A stretch of 64,000 nt of DNA, taken from Candidatus Nitrospira nitrosa (GTDB lineage Bacteria > Nitrospirota > Nitrospiria > Nitrospirales > Nitrospiraceae). The stretch is from contig NZ_CZQA01000010.1 of assembly GCF_001458735.1 (NCBI RefSeq), positions 372,001 through 436,000 on the forward strand, given 5' to 3'. The position numbers and the translations under genes are program-made. Positions 44,525-53,324 of this stretch are shown here, piece by piece (position 1 is the stretch's first letter; each line of letters opens with the position of its first letter). The notes below the pieces were generated by a model that did not search any database, was not told the origin of the DNA, and was given only the letters and a program-made list of their open reading frames with translations.

Positions 44525-45222
44525 CCCTTCGCTCCGGCGGCAACTGGATCAACGGACTTGGCCTGAGGTGGGATCAGGGCCAGGAGTTCCACCACAACGG
44601 AATCCATCTGCAACGCCGTACGCCTGATGCGCGTCAGGAAGTAATTGTAGGCAATGACCGCAGGAATCGCCGCGAATAACCCGGCAGCGGTGGCAATCAA
44701 GGCCTCAGACACTCCAGGGGCTACAGCCGCAATACTGGCCGTGCCCTGGGCACCGATTTCCCGAAACGAATCGATGATGCCCATCACGGTTCCCAACAGC
44801 CCAACGAACGGACTGATATTTCCGGTTGTCGCAAGGAAAGGAAGAAAAGATTCCAACTTGGCGATTTGACTCTGAGCGATATGAGCCGCCGTTCGCTCCA
44901 TCACATGCCGATCAAAGGCGAGCGCGCCGTTCTCTTTCATCTCCGTAGGGATATAGCCGATCCGCTGGACGACGGTATGAAAAATCTTTGCGCAGGGGCT
45001 TCCGGTCGTTTGTTGCACCTGCCGCGAGACTTCTTCGACATCTCGGGCCCGCAAGAGCACCGCCATGAAACGGCGGTCTTTCTCGTCGGCGGCACGAAAG
45101 CTTGCCCACTTATAGAAAATAACCGCCCAGGAAATGATGGAAAAACCCAACAGTAACAAGAGGACCACCTTGGAGACGATCCCCAACGACATGATGATTC
45201 CCAGTGGGCCAGCTTGAAACAT
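44521..45222 (-). CDS. tolQ: TolQ, MotA/TolQ/ExbB proton-channel subunit
   Basis: 233 aa. Three membrane helices; the conserved cytoplasmic loop and helices 2-3 read LPFLATTGNISPFVGLLGTV, MGIIDSFREIGAQGTASIAA and APGVSEALIATAAGLFAAIP. First gene of the 13-gene minus-strand run. AGGAGG lies about 15 bases from the ATG, farther than usual, so initiation may be modest. Confidence 0.95.
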   Translation of the reverse strand: MFQAGPLGIIMSLGIVSKVVLLLLLGFSIISWAVIFYKWASFRAADEKDRRFMAVLLRARDVEEVSRQVQQTTGSPCAKIFHTVVQRIGYIPTEMKENGALAFDRHVMERTAAHIAQSQIAKLESFLPFLATTGNISPFVGLLGTVMGIIDSFREIGAQGTASIAAVAPGVSEALIATAAGLFAAIPAVIAYNYFLTRIRRTALQMDSVVVELLALIPPQAKSVDPVAAGAKG

Positions 45223-45295
45223 ACGAGTCTCGACGTGCCTCCTTAGATTTCAGTCGCTCTGTGCAACGTGGATTGTATCAAACACTGGGGAAAAA

Positions 45296-45373
45296 TGGCG
45301 GGGCCGACGGGATTTGAACCCGCGACCTCCAGATTGACAATCTGGCGTCCTAACCAGGCTGAACGACGGCCCC
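45296..45373 (-). tRNA. tRNA-Asp (GTC)
   Basis: Cloverleaf on the minus strand: acceptor GGGGCCG/CGGCCCC, anticodon stem CCAGA/TCTGG with loop TTGTCAA giving anticodon GTC, T-loop GGGTTCAAATCCC. Discriminator G followed by an encoded CCA. Confidence 0.95.
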
Positions 45374-45507
45374 GCAAAATCTAGCTATGGCGGAAGATTG
45401 CAAATGACAAGACGCTCTCAGTTTGGTCGCCGATCAAGCCCCGAGCTGAGGAACAAACCCTCCGTACAACATCACTCTCCCTGCCGCTGCTTACCACAAT
45501 TCCACAT

Positions 45508-45583
45508 TGGTAGGCGGAACAGGGATTGAACCTGTGACCTCTGCCTTGTAAGGGCAGCGCTCTCCCAACTGAGCTATCCGCCC
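45508..45583 (-). tRNA. tRNA-Val (TAC)
   Basis: Minus-strand cloverleaf: acceptor GGGCGGA/TCCGCCT, D-arm GCTCAGTTGGGAGAGC, anticodon stem CTGCC/GGCAG with loop CTTACAA giving anticodon TAC, T-arm CAGGTTCAATCCCTG. Discriminator A and encoded CCA. 134 bases from the tRNA-Asp gene with nothing recognisable between them. Confidence 0.95.
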
Positions 45584-45697
45584 AATTTCCTTAGCAACCT
45601 CAGCGGAGCCTATCAAGTCCAAACTGCCTTGTCAACCAGCGTGCACCTCTTTCACTGCTCTTGATGACATCCTACGTATAAAAGGAAGTCTCCCTCC

Positions 45698-46651
45698 TCA
45701 GGCTTTTGTTCCACTCGGCCCTCGTCGCGTAAGCTGTCTCGGGAAAAATTGTTGATGAACTCGCTTCAGCCGGCTTCGTTCTACATGCGTGTAGATCTGG
45801 GTTGTCGCAATATCGGCATGCCCCAGCATCGTTTGAACGGCTCGAAGATCGGCCCCCCCTTCCAGCAAGTGCGTGGCAAACGAGTGTCGAAGCACGTGCG
45901 GCGAAATCGACTTCGTAATCCCTGCGCGTCGTGCCCGCTGCAGAAGCAGCTTCCAACAGGCTTGTCTGGTCAACCCCTGCCCACGGCGACTGACGAACAA
46001 CACTCGCGTGGAGCGGCGCTTCAGAAGCGCCGGACGAACGTGGTCAAGGTATTCACTCAATAGATCACGCGCAGTCTGCCCCATTGGGACCATGCGCTCC
46101 TTGGTACCTTTTCCGACGACTCGAAGGCAGCCGAGATGTAGATCCACCTGAGCAAGCGTCAACCCCACGAGTTCCGATACACGAAGACCTGACGCATACA
46201 ACAATTCCGCCATCACTCGATCGCGTTGATCCTCAATCCGATCCCGCACGGGCAACTCCAACAGCGCAGTCATCTCAGATCTCGTCAACGTCTTGGGTAA
46301 ACGAACAGGCCGGCGTGCTACCGCAACTTCACGGAGAGGACTCCCTTCCAATACACGTTCCCGCACAAGAAACCGATACCACCCTCGTGTGGCCGAAAGA
46401 ATCCTAGCAACAGACGATGTCGCAAGCGATTCCTGCTTGAGAGCAGCCAAAAACGACCGGATCACGTGGGATGAGACGACATCGTTCATGCGAAGTCGAT
46501 GCGTCAACAAATGTCGCTGCAATCGGAACAGGTCGCGCCGGTACGCCTCGACCGTATTCGTGGCCAACCCTCCTTCAACTCTCAGTTGTGTGAGATATCG
46601 TTCAACTAGAGGGTCAAGGAGCGCGGTCGATGGGGTACTCGTGGACATCAA
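45698..46651 (-). CDS. xerD: Tyrosine recombinase XerD-type
   Basis: 317 aa. SAM-like N-terminal domain (about 12-100), then the catalytic domain with Arg in YASGLRVSEL, Lys in VVGKGTKER, HVLRHSFATHLLEGG, LGHADIATTQIY with the nucleophilic Tyr in IYTHVERSRLK. Length and absence of extra domains fit the chromosome-dimer resolvases; XerC versus XerD is not decided by sequence alone. Upstream of the two tRNA genes, which are common integration targets, but no integrated element is seen there. Confidence 0.88.
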   Translation of the reverse strand: MMSTSTPSTALLDPLVERYLTQLRVEGGLATNTVEAYRRDLFRLQRHLLTHRLRMNDVVSSHVIRSFLAALKQESLATSSVARILSATRGWYRFLVRERVLEGSPLREVAVARRPVRLPKTLTRSEMTALLELPVRDRIEDQRDRVMAELLYASGLRVSELVGLTLAQVDLHLGCLRVVGKGTKERMVPMGQTARDLLSEYLDHVRPALLKRRSTRVLFVSRRGQGLTRQACWKLLLQRARRAGITKSISPHVLRHSFATHLLEGGADLRAVQTMLGHADIATTQIYTHVERSRLKRVHQQFFPRQLTRRGPSGTKA

Positions 46652-46770
46652 GTACCCGAACTATAGCCAACTCGCACGTTCCGTACAATGACACTCCCAT
46701 ATAGTTCTCCTTGACAGGCCTGCGCCTTTCCGATACTAGTCTGCGTACGGTCTACCATTGACCGAATGGA

Positions 46771-48747
46771 ATGCTCGGCTATTCACATCGCCCATTGCCC
46801 CACGCTGTCCGACTGTTGCTGGCTCTCACCATCAGCGGGACGTTCACGTTCGGTGAGGCCCTCGGCCTGACACGATCGGAGGTCACTGGACCAACTGAGT
46901 CCTCCAAACCCATCGTTCCCATCCCACCAGTGTTGAACCAGGCCAAGCAGTTGATTGAAAAAGGCGCATCGGAATCGGCGGTGACCATGCTGCGTCGATT
47001 CTTGACCACAACCCCTCCCCCTGAACACCTTGACGACACCTACTTGCTACTCGGCGCCGCCCTCTACGGCATGAAAGACTATGCGGAAGCCCTTCGTGCT
47101 CTCAACCAACTCCAATTGGAGTTTCCTGAATCTGATCTGCTTGAACGGGGCAAGCTCTTGATGGCCCGAACTCATGCGGCAATGGGCAATCTCGATTTGG
47201 CCCTGCCGTTATTGGCTCAGGTTCGGACAACCACACAGGACGAGACTACGAAACGTGAGGTACAGCAGCTGACAGCCGAAGTGCTGGCTAACAAGAAAGA
47301 TTATGTGCGGGCGATCCACACCTTGCTGGAGGGGATGGCTGGCAGCTCAGATGGGCAGATGACCGAGACACGAGAACAAATCCGTCAGTTCATCTCGGAC
47401 AAGCTGGATAAGCGTGGCTTGACGCGCGTGCGCGAAGCCTATCCTCGCTCGTATCCCGGCGACCTCGCCTCACTTCGTCTCATCGACTATTACATCGGAC
47501 GGGGTGAAGACCACTTGGCGGAACGGGAAACTCGGCATTTCCTAGCGGCGTTTCCTGCACACCCCTCCGTCCCGAAAGTGCATGAATCCCTGGATCTCAT
47601 CAAAACCAGATTGAAAGCTAATCAATATCTCATTGCCGCGGTCCTTCCACTGTCGGGACCGCTGTCCACGTTCGCCACAGATGTCCTTCAAGGTATTCAA
47701 CTGGCGGTGGAACGGGCTCGTGAACAGCCAGGGTCACCACCCGTTGGGTTGATCGTCAAAGACCATGACGCCGACCGGCAGGGTTTTCTGGATGATCTTT
47801 CGACACTGCTCCATGAGGATCGCCCGCTCATCGTCATCGGTCCGATGTTGTCAAAGAATCTTCCGGTCATGGCTGAAATGGCCCAGAAGACGAGAATCCC
47901 GTTGATCACACCGGCTGCCACACTCCCCAACGTCCGGCGGTTGGGCAATTACCTCTTCAGTACAGCCCTGACCTATGGGATGCAGGCCGAACGGATCGCA
48001 ACCTACGCGTCCAACGAACAGGGCTATCGACGGTTCTGCATTCTCTATCCCGATACCGTCTATGGACGCGAGTTGGCTCGCTTCTTCGCGCAGGAGGTGC
48101 AGCGGCTGGACGGCGAAATTATCGCCATGGAAGCGTTTAAGGAAGGGGACACCAATTTTGCTCCCCAAATCCAGCGGCTCAAGGCCGAGGACCTGAAAAA
48201 GTATGGGTTGGCAGTCCCCGTCGAGGTGACCAATCCGACGGGTAAACCCCTGAGCCGAAATGAAAAACGAGTCCTCTACACACCAGGCTTCGACGCGATC
48301 TTCATTCCCAGTCGCTCCAAAGAGATCGGCCTTCTCGCGGCACAACTGACCTTCCACGATATTAAGGTTCCCCTTCTCGGGACCAACGGATGGAATTCCC
48401 AGGACTTTGCTCGCACCGCAGATCGTGCCGTGGACGGCGCAACATTCGTCGATGCCTTCTTCATTGATAGTCCCAATCCCGGCGTGCAGGAATTTGTCCA
48501 ACGACACCAGAAACGCTTTGAATCCTCTCCCTCACTCTTCACCATGCAGGGCTACGATGCCGCAAGAATTGCCATCGATGGAATCCGCCATGGAGCCACC
48601 TCCGGAGATGCCCTGCACGACTACCTCGCGACCTCACGCAATCTCCCGACCCTGACGGGACCGGCCGGATTCGGGCAGGACGGGGCTCTGCACCGACCGC
48701 TCTTTCTTCTTCAAGTAAAACAAGGTAAGTTTGTGCAACTGAACTGA
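46771..48747 (+). CDS. Exported TPR plus type 1 periplasmic-binding protein (LpoA-like architecture)
   Basis: 658 aa. A hydrophobic leader (about 12-32) is followed by TPR-like helices (about 50-270, DTYLLLGAALYGMKDYAEAL, PESDLLERGKLLMARTHAAM) and a Leu/Ile/Val-binding-type domain (about 285-655; AAVLPLSGPLSTFATDVLQG, PLIVIGPMLSKNLPVMAEMA, YGRELARFFAQEVQRL). This two-part layout is that of LpoA, an activator of penicillin-binding protein 1A, but ordinary ABC amino-acid binding proteins share the second domain. No ABC permease is adjacent, which favours a structural role. Starts divergently from xerD; 10 bases before the protease gene. Confidence 0.75.
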   Translation: MLGYSHRPLPHAVRLLLALTISGTFTFGEALGLTRSEVTGPTESSKPIVPIPPVLNQAKQLIEKGASESAVTMLRRFLTTTPPPEHLDDTYLLLGAALYGMKDYAEALRALNQLQLEFPESDLLERGKLLMARTHAAMGNLDLALPLLAQVRTTTQDETTKREVQQLTAEVLANKKDYVRAIHTLLEGMAGSSDGQMTETREQIRQFISDKLDKRGLTRVREAYPRSYPGDLASLRLIDYYIGRGEDHLAERETRHFLAAFPAHPSVPKVHESLDLIKTRLKANQYLIAAVLPLSGPLSTFATDVLQGIQLAVERAREQPGSPPVGLIVKDHDADRQGFLDDLSTLLHEDRPLIVIGPMLSKNLPVMAEMAQKTRIPLITPAATLPNVRRLGNYLFSTALTYGMQAERIATYASNEQGYRRFCILYPDTVYGRELARFFAQEVQRLDGEIIAMEAFKEGDTNFAPQIQRLKAEDLKKYGLAVPVEVTNPTGKPLSRNEKRVLYTPGFDAIFIPSRSKEIGLLAAQLTFHDIKVPLLGTNGWNSQDFARTADRAVDGATFVDAFFIDSPNPGVQEFVQRHQKRFESSPSLFTMQGYDAARIAIDGIRHGATSGDALHDYLATSRNLPTLTGPAGFGQDGALHRPLFLLQVKQGKFVQLN

Positions 48748-48757
48748 GCGCAGGGGT

Positions 48758-49498
48758 ATGAGTTCGTTGTCACAAATCCTCCACACCATCTCCTACATGG
48801 GACTCCCGCTCCTGTTTGCCATGGTGCTCCATGAATATGCGCATGGTTGGATGGCGGACAAGTGCGGTGACTCGACCGCAAAACTGCAAGGTCGCCTCAC
48901 CATCAACCCGTTGGCTCACATTGACCCATTTGGTACCGTGATTCTCCCGCTGATCTGCTTGATGCTGCCGGGAAGTTTTCTCCTGGGCTGGGCTAAACCG
49001 GTCCCGATCAACCCTGGCAATATGCATCAGCCTCGGCGCGACATGGCACTCACGGCGGCGGCCGGACCAGGAATGAATCTACTGCTGGCCGTCGCCAGCG
49101 CCTTGCTCCTTGCTTTGATTTTGACGGTCGAACCAACCTTGTCCCTCCGCAACACCGGAGACGCCGAGACGACATCCAGTCTCTTTGGGTCCATGTTTCT
49201 GCGACCGATTGCCGTCATGGCGCTCTACTCCGTGATGATCAACGTCTTCCTGGCTCTTTTCAATCTGCTTCCCATTCCACCGCTCGACGGTGGCCGCATC
49301 TTAACGGCCGTACTACCCCCTCAACCAGCCATGGCGTTAGCCAGGTTGGAGCCATACGGGATGCTCATCTTGGTCGGACTGATCGTGTTCGACAAAGAGC
49401 TGGGCATCCTTCACATGATCACAGGAACCTTTGCCAAGGGCTTGTCTGGAACCATTCTATCCACCGCACTTGGCCTACGCCCAGGAGTGACTGAATGA
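48758..49498 (+). CDS. Site-2 protease family (M50) membrane metalloprotease
   Basis: 246 aa, about five membrane segments. Zinc site HEYAH in helix 1-2 (MVLHEYAHGWMADKCGDSTA) and the third ligand in LLPIPPLDGGRIL are both present. It belongs to the short, PDZ-less branch. Likely processes membrane proteins or regulators within the bilayer. The stop overlaps the trpS start by 4 bases, a coupling commonly seen for this pair. Confidence 0.9.
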   Translation: MSSLSQILHTISYMGLPLLFAMVLHEYAHGWMADKCGDSTAKLQGRLTINPLAHIDPFGTVILPLICLMLPGSFLLGWAKPVPINPGNMHQPRRDMALTAAAGPGMNLLLAVASALLLALILTVEPTLSLRNTGDAETTSSLFGSMFLRPIAVMALYSVMINVFLALFNLLPIPPLDGGRILTAVLPPQPAMALARLEPYGMLILVGLIVFDKELGILHMITGTFAKGLSGTILSTALGLRPGVTE

Positions 49499-50487
49499 CG
49501 GCAGTTCGAAAGCGAGTCTTGAGTGGGATGCAGCCAAGCGGCCTGATGCACCTCGGCAATTACCTGGGCGCACTGGAAAATTGGAAAGCCTTACAAGAAC
49601 AGTATGATTGTTACTTCTTCGTCGCCGACTGGCACGCCCTGTCGACGAACTATGCGGATACCAGCCGTATCCGAACATTCGTTCGTGACATGTTGATCGA
49701 TTGGCTGGCCGGCGGCATTGATCCGGATCGTGCCACGATTTTCATTCAATCCCGGATTCCTGAACACGCGATCCTCCATCTCCTGCTCTCGATGATGACT
49801 CCCGTGTCCTGGCTCGAACGGAATCCGACCTATAAAGAAAAGCAGGAAGAGATCAAGGAGAAAGATCTCACCACATACGGCTTTCTGGGCTACCCGGTTC
49901 TACAGGCCGCCGACATTTTGTTATACAAACCCGATTTTGTGCCGGTCGGCAAGGATCAACTCCCTCACCTTGAGCTGACGCGAGAACTTGCAAGACGTTT
50001 CAACGATATTTACAAGGCTTCCGTGTTTCCGGAACCAAAGGAACATCTGACGAAGTTTCCCAAGGTGATCGGCACCGACGGCCGCAAGATGAGCAAGAGC
50101 TATCACAATACGATCAACCTCTCGGACACCGAACCGGTCGTTCGTCAGAAGCTCAAGACCATGGTCACCGATCCGGCTCGTGTGAGAAGGACTGATCCCG
50201 GCAACCCCGATCTTTGTCCGGTCTATGAATTCCATAAGATTTATTCCCCACAGGGAACTCAAGACCAAATCAACAAAGACTGCCGCACCGCCGCGATCGG
50301 CTGCATCGACTGCAAGAAACTGGTGGCGGACCGGATGGTGGACCAGCTGGCACCGATCTGGGAGAAGCGTGCCAAACTCACGCAGGAGCCATCACGTGTC
50401 GATGAGATCGTCGATGCCGGCAGCACACGCGCAGCGGTTGTGGCCAAAACAACCCTCGCTGAAGTCAACGAGGCGATGAAAATCTGA
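49495..50487 (+). CDS. trpS: Tryptophanyl-tRNA synthetase
   Basis: 330 aa class I enzyme. HIGH-like motif in SGMQPSGLMHLGNYLGAL, KMSKS in GTDGRKMSKSYHN, and the TPVSWLERNPTYKEK segment for tryptophan/tRNA binding. Complete. Confidence 0.97.
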   Translation: MTAVRKRVLSGMQPSGLMHLGNYLGALENWKALQEQYDCYFFVADWHALSTNYADTSRIRTFVRDMLIDWLAGGIDPDRATIFIQSRIPEHAILHLLLSMMTPVSWLERNPTYKEKQEEIKEKDLTTYGFLGYPVLQAADILLYKPDFVPVGKDQLPHLELTRELARRFNDIYKASVFPEPKEHLTKFPKVIGTDGRKMSKSYHNTINLSDTEPVVRQKLKTMVTDPARVRRTDPGNPDLCPVYEFHKIYSPQGTQDQINKDCRTAAIGCIDCKKLVADRMVDQLAPIWEKRAKLTQEPSRVDEIVDAGSTRAAVVAKTTLAEVNEAMKI

Positions 50488-50531
50488 GTCGGCCATCATT
50501 TCTCCCCCAACACGTTACAAAACAGCCCGGC

Positions 50532-50829
50532 ATGAAAATATTCAAGACCTTGATCGAAGGACAAAATTTCTTGGTGAAAGTTGAAGGAGCCGTACAACGG
50601 CTCGGTTTTTTCACAACACGAGCAGTACATGAACTCAACCCAACACAAGCTGAAGTAGTGATTCGTCAAGAACTAGAAGATAAGCTTTGCTCGAAAGTCC
50701 TAAACTCACAAGACGATCCCCCCCCAAATTGTTTTTGGCGAATTCATTGAGATTGACGCAGAAACCGCAAGTCTTATTCCCAAATCTGGATGTACTTGGT
50801 ATCCACAAGACCCTTCTCCTGTGAACTAG
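50532..50829 (+). pseudogene. Small conserved protein, frameshifted at a C8 tract
   Basis: The first 62 or so codons read MKIFKTLIEGQNFL, RLGFFTTRAVHELNP up to NSQDDPPP, then the frame runs into a stop. Removing one C from the eight-C run at 50718-50725 gives PQIVFGEFIEIDAETASLIP, KSGCTWYPQDPSPVN and a stop at 50829, about 98 residues in all. The continuation has the look of real protein (acidic helix, Gly-Cys-Thr-Trp-Tyr end). Either a phase-variable or decaying gene, or a base-call error. Function unknown. Confidence 0.65.
50587..50611 (+). terminator. Terminator-like hairpin inside the small frameshifted gene
   Basis: GAGCCG-TACAA-CGGCTC followed by GG and six Ts, the shape of an intrinsic terminator, lying about 100 bases after trpS and inside the coding part of the next gene. 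It may end the trpS transcript. Confidence 0.6.
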
Positions 50830-50953
50830 GCTAAGAGAGTCCTTTATATCTACTCATAGGGAGCAGAGTGCAATTTCAGCGGAACGATCAGCACGTTTCG
50901 GCCACCCCCGCATTTCCCCTTTCAGTAACCATCGACTTGGTTGCCAATTTCTT

Positions 50954-51265
50954 CTAGGCCGCTGTGAACCGGACCTTCCCGACCTTGCCCAGTTTTACAC
51001 ACTGCTTCGCATGCCAGAGATCATGATTGGACTGCATGGCCAGCCAACTCTCCGGAGAACGGCCAAGAGCCTTGGAAAGGCGTAACGCCATTTCAGGGCT
51101 GATGCGGCTTGCTCCCGTCAGAACACGATTCAGCGTTGATGCCGCCACACCAAGCTTACCGACCAGTTCGCGGCCGCTCAGATTGTTGGGTTTCAGATAG
51201 ACCCAGGTAATGAACTCGCCGGGGTGTGGAGGAGTATGCATAGCCATCGTTTTCAACTCTAACAT
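50954..51265 (-). CDS. HigA-family antitoxin/XRE regulator, orphan
   Basis: About 103 aa from ATG 51265; a start at 51247 is also possible and the frame is open up to 51340. The family signature is HTPPHPGEFITWVYLKP, NNLSGRELVGKLGVAASTLN, RVLTGASRISPEMALRLSKA, LGRSPESWLAMQSNHDLW: a lambda-type helix-turn-helix. HigA usually follows the toxin gene higB in the same operon; the 90 bases upstream hold no toxin, so it is solitary. Confidence 0.85.
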   Translation of the reverse strand: MLELKTMAMHTPPHPGEFITWVYLKPNNLSGRELVGKLGVAASTLNRVLTGASRISPEMALRLSKALGRSPESWLAMQSNHDLWHAKQCVKLGKVGKVRFTAA

Positions 51266-51431
51266 TTCTCCCTTCTTACCACCATCTTTGCCCCACCTCC
51301 CCTTGCGTTCCAGATCGCTCACGACGTTGAGTGAGAGCACCTTCCAGGCGGCTCGACGAAGGGTCTATGCGACCTCACGACTTGTGGTATTGTGCTGAAA
51401 ATGCGAACGAGCCCTTGGGAGGAAGAGACGG

Positions 51432-51740
51432 ATGAATCAATTCAAGTGGGCGTTAACGGTTCTGATCTGTAACTTGACCGTCTCGGCATCGGTTGCTTTG
51501 GCTGCAGATCCGCCTTGCGACAAGTATCCGCCTGCTCAACAGCCGCGCTGTGCAGAGATCTGGAAAGCGTTGAATAAGGAAGACGGACCGGGCATTGCCC
51601 AATTTGGGCTGGATCAGCAGAAACGCCGGGAAGAGGGGAAAATCAACGCCCAGCAACATCTTGCCGAGAACATGACATTCATTAAACAAGCTACCGAGAA
51701 ACGGATGGAGCGGCTGAAAGAACGAATGGCCAAAGAGTAG
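51432..51740 (+). CDS. Small exported protein
   Basis: 102 aa. GGGAGG upstream of ATG. Signal peptide ends ALAADPP. The mature part has a Cys pair (PPCDKYPPAQQPRC) and a long charged helix to the end (AENMTFIKQATEKRMERLKE). No family recognised. Confidence 0.65.
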   Translation: MNQFKWALTVLICNLTVSASVALAADPPCDKYPPAQQPRCAEIWKALNKEDGPGIAQFGLDQQKRREEGKINAQQHLAENMTFIKQATEKRMERLKERMAKE

Positions 51741-51741
51741 C

Positions 51742-51853
51742 GCAGCTGTTGAAAAATGCCGTCTGCGTTGTTCTCACGTCGCTTAGAGACTCACCGTACA
51801 ACTCGCCTCCTCGCTCGCTGCGGCCCAGCATGACGACCTTTTTGAACAGCTGC
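51742..51853. repeat. 112-bp MITE-like element
   Basis: Ends GCAGCTGTTGAAAAA and, inverted, GCAGCTGTTCAAAAA: 15-bp terminal inverted repeats with one mismatch. No coding capacity. It fills most of the gap between the small exported protein and the hydrolase gene. No second copy in the window. Confidence 0.65.
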
Positions 51854-51882
51854 AAGTCCCAGGGACGCGCCCACGCGCGTCA

Positions 51883-52521
51883 TTAGACACGCACAAACTG
51901 ATTCGACTCTTTTTCGAGACCGATCTCGGTCTCCGGTCCATGACCGGTGACCACCGTCGTGGCATCATCAAGGGTATAGAGTCGTTCTCGAATAGACTCT
52001 TCAATCGCCTCAAAGTTTCCACCCCATAAGTCTGTCCGACCGATGCTGCCACGGAAAAGGGTGTCACCTGCCAGTACCAGCCGATCGTTCGGCATATGGA
52101 AGCTCATCGACCCAGGTGTGTGCCCCGGCGTATGGAGGGCAACAATCGGCACCTGCCCTAACATCACCTTTTCCTCATCGACGAGCCAGTAGTCCGGTGA
52201 GAGGGCCGGCACATAGGACACCCCAAACATACGGCACTGCAGTTCGAGGTTTTCCCAGAGCTGAAGATCGTCTTGGTGGAGACAAATCGTGGCGCCGGTC
52301 ACCCGCTTGATCTCGCTGGACGCCAGAAAGTGATCGAAGTGGGCGTGGGTATGCAGGATGTGGGTAACGGTCAATCCGAGCTGCTGCGCTTCCTGGAGAA
52401 TGCGCTCCGGGGCGCCGCCGGGATCGATGATGACCGCTTGCTTCGTGACGGGATCACCGACAATCGAGCAATTACAGCCGAGCGGTGGGACCGAAAACGT
52501 CTTTCTGATCAACGACACCAT
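51883..52521 (-). CDS. Metallo-beta-lactamase-fold hydrolase (glyoxalase II-like)
   Basis: 212 aa. Metal site HTHAHFDHFLASSEI, further His in ALHTPGHTPGSMSF and VVTGHGPETEIG, Asp in LVLAGDTLF. These match the short hydroxyacylglutathione-hydrolase-like family found in many bacteria, acting on thioesters or similar small substrates. Starts NCSIVGDP after a conserved PLGCN stretch. Confidence 0.9.
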   Translation of the reverse strand: MVSLIRKTFSVPPLGCNCSIVGDPVTKQAVIIDPGGAPERILQEAQQLGLTVTHILHTHAHFDHFLASSEIKRVTGATICLHQDDLQLWENLELQCRMFGVSYVPALSPDYWLVDEEKVMLGQVPIVALHTPGHTPGSMSFHMPNDRLVLAGDTLFRGSIGRTDLWGGNFEAIEESIRERLYTLDDATTVVTGHGPETEIGLEKESNQFVRV

Positions 52522-52569
52522 GACAGAGGCATGCTACAGGGCTCTGGTATCCGATGCAAGCCAGGGCTC

Positions 52570-53215
52570 TTACGATTCGTCTCCATCTTCCTTGCCACGG
52601 ATAGTCCAGACGACTTCCGTATCAAGAATCTGCCATACCTGTTCCAACCGATGGAACCACACCAGGAACCCCGCTCCGGTTCCATCCCGACGCCTATTCT
52701 CAACGTACACGAGCGCTTGATCGTTCTTCAGCGTTCGCCCCACGCGCGAGAACGCCAGGCGATCGAGCACTGAGGGAGATTCCAACGCCATTCGTATGAT
52801 CATTCACAGCAGGAACCGCTAGGCGTGCCTCCACGTCTTCGTTTTTTTCTCCTGACACGAATCGATAGCGCACGCCGAACTGAAATTGGCCTTCAAGTCG
52901 ACTTGGTATCTGGTTGGCACCGATAAAATCGTAGGCCAGATCTTGCGGTACCATTCCATTGAAGAATTCTTGCTGCTGAAAAAATGCCAACGTCATGGAA
53001 TCGGGCTGGTTCGGCATAAGCCGCGAGACCGTCATCCGTTCTAGTAGGACCAATTGGATCTGCGACGTAAGAAATTTGCCCTCAATGATCCGGCCGTACA
53101 GATCATAGTCCTCCGGCAGGACAACAGCTGAGACCTGCCCTCCTTCCATCGCCCCCGACAACTCCATGAAAAGCAAGGGCAATAGCATCATAATACAGAC
53201 AACCATCTTCTTCAT
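52570..53215 (-). pseudogene. Exported protein gene with a frameshift
   Basis: The first frame (53215 to about 52800) encodes a signal peptide and LPEDYDLYGRIIEGKFLTSQ, GVRYRFVSGEKNEDVEARLA, then loses sense. A second frame resumes with MALESPSVLDRLAFSRVGRT, RRRDGTGAGFLVWFHRLEQV, WQILDTEVVWTIRGKEDG to a stop at 52570. The two pieces read as one ~215-residue protein with a single frame change near 52790-52805. No long homopolymer marks the spot; a real mutation or an assembly error are both possible. Confidence 0.65.
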
Positions 53216-53324
53216 CGTTGATGAGCATATCGAGAGACCACTCAGACAATCAAATTTCCGATATCACATTTACAAGTCGAACCGAAGCGTAGATAATCGT
53301 ACTACCCACTTGGAAGGAGTACAC

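Noticed and set aside
45223-45697. Integrated element at the tRNA genes beside xerD
   Set aside because: Both tRNAs are intact, no duplicated tRNA 3' ends are seen, and the recombinase has the size of a housekeeping Xer protein.
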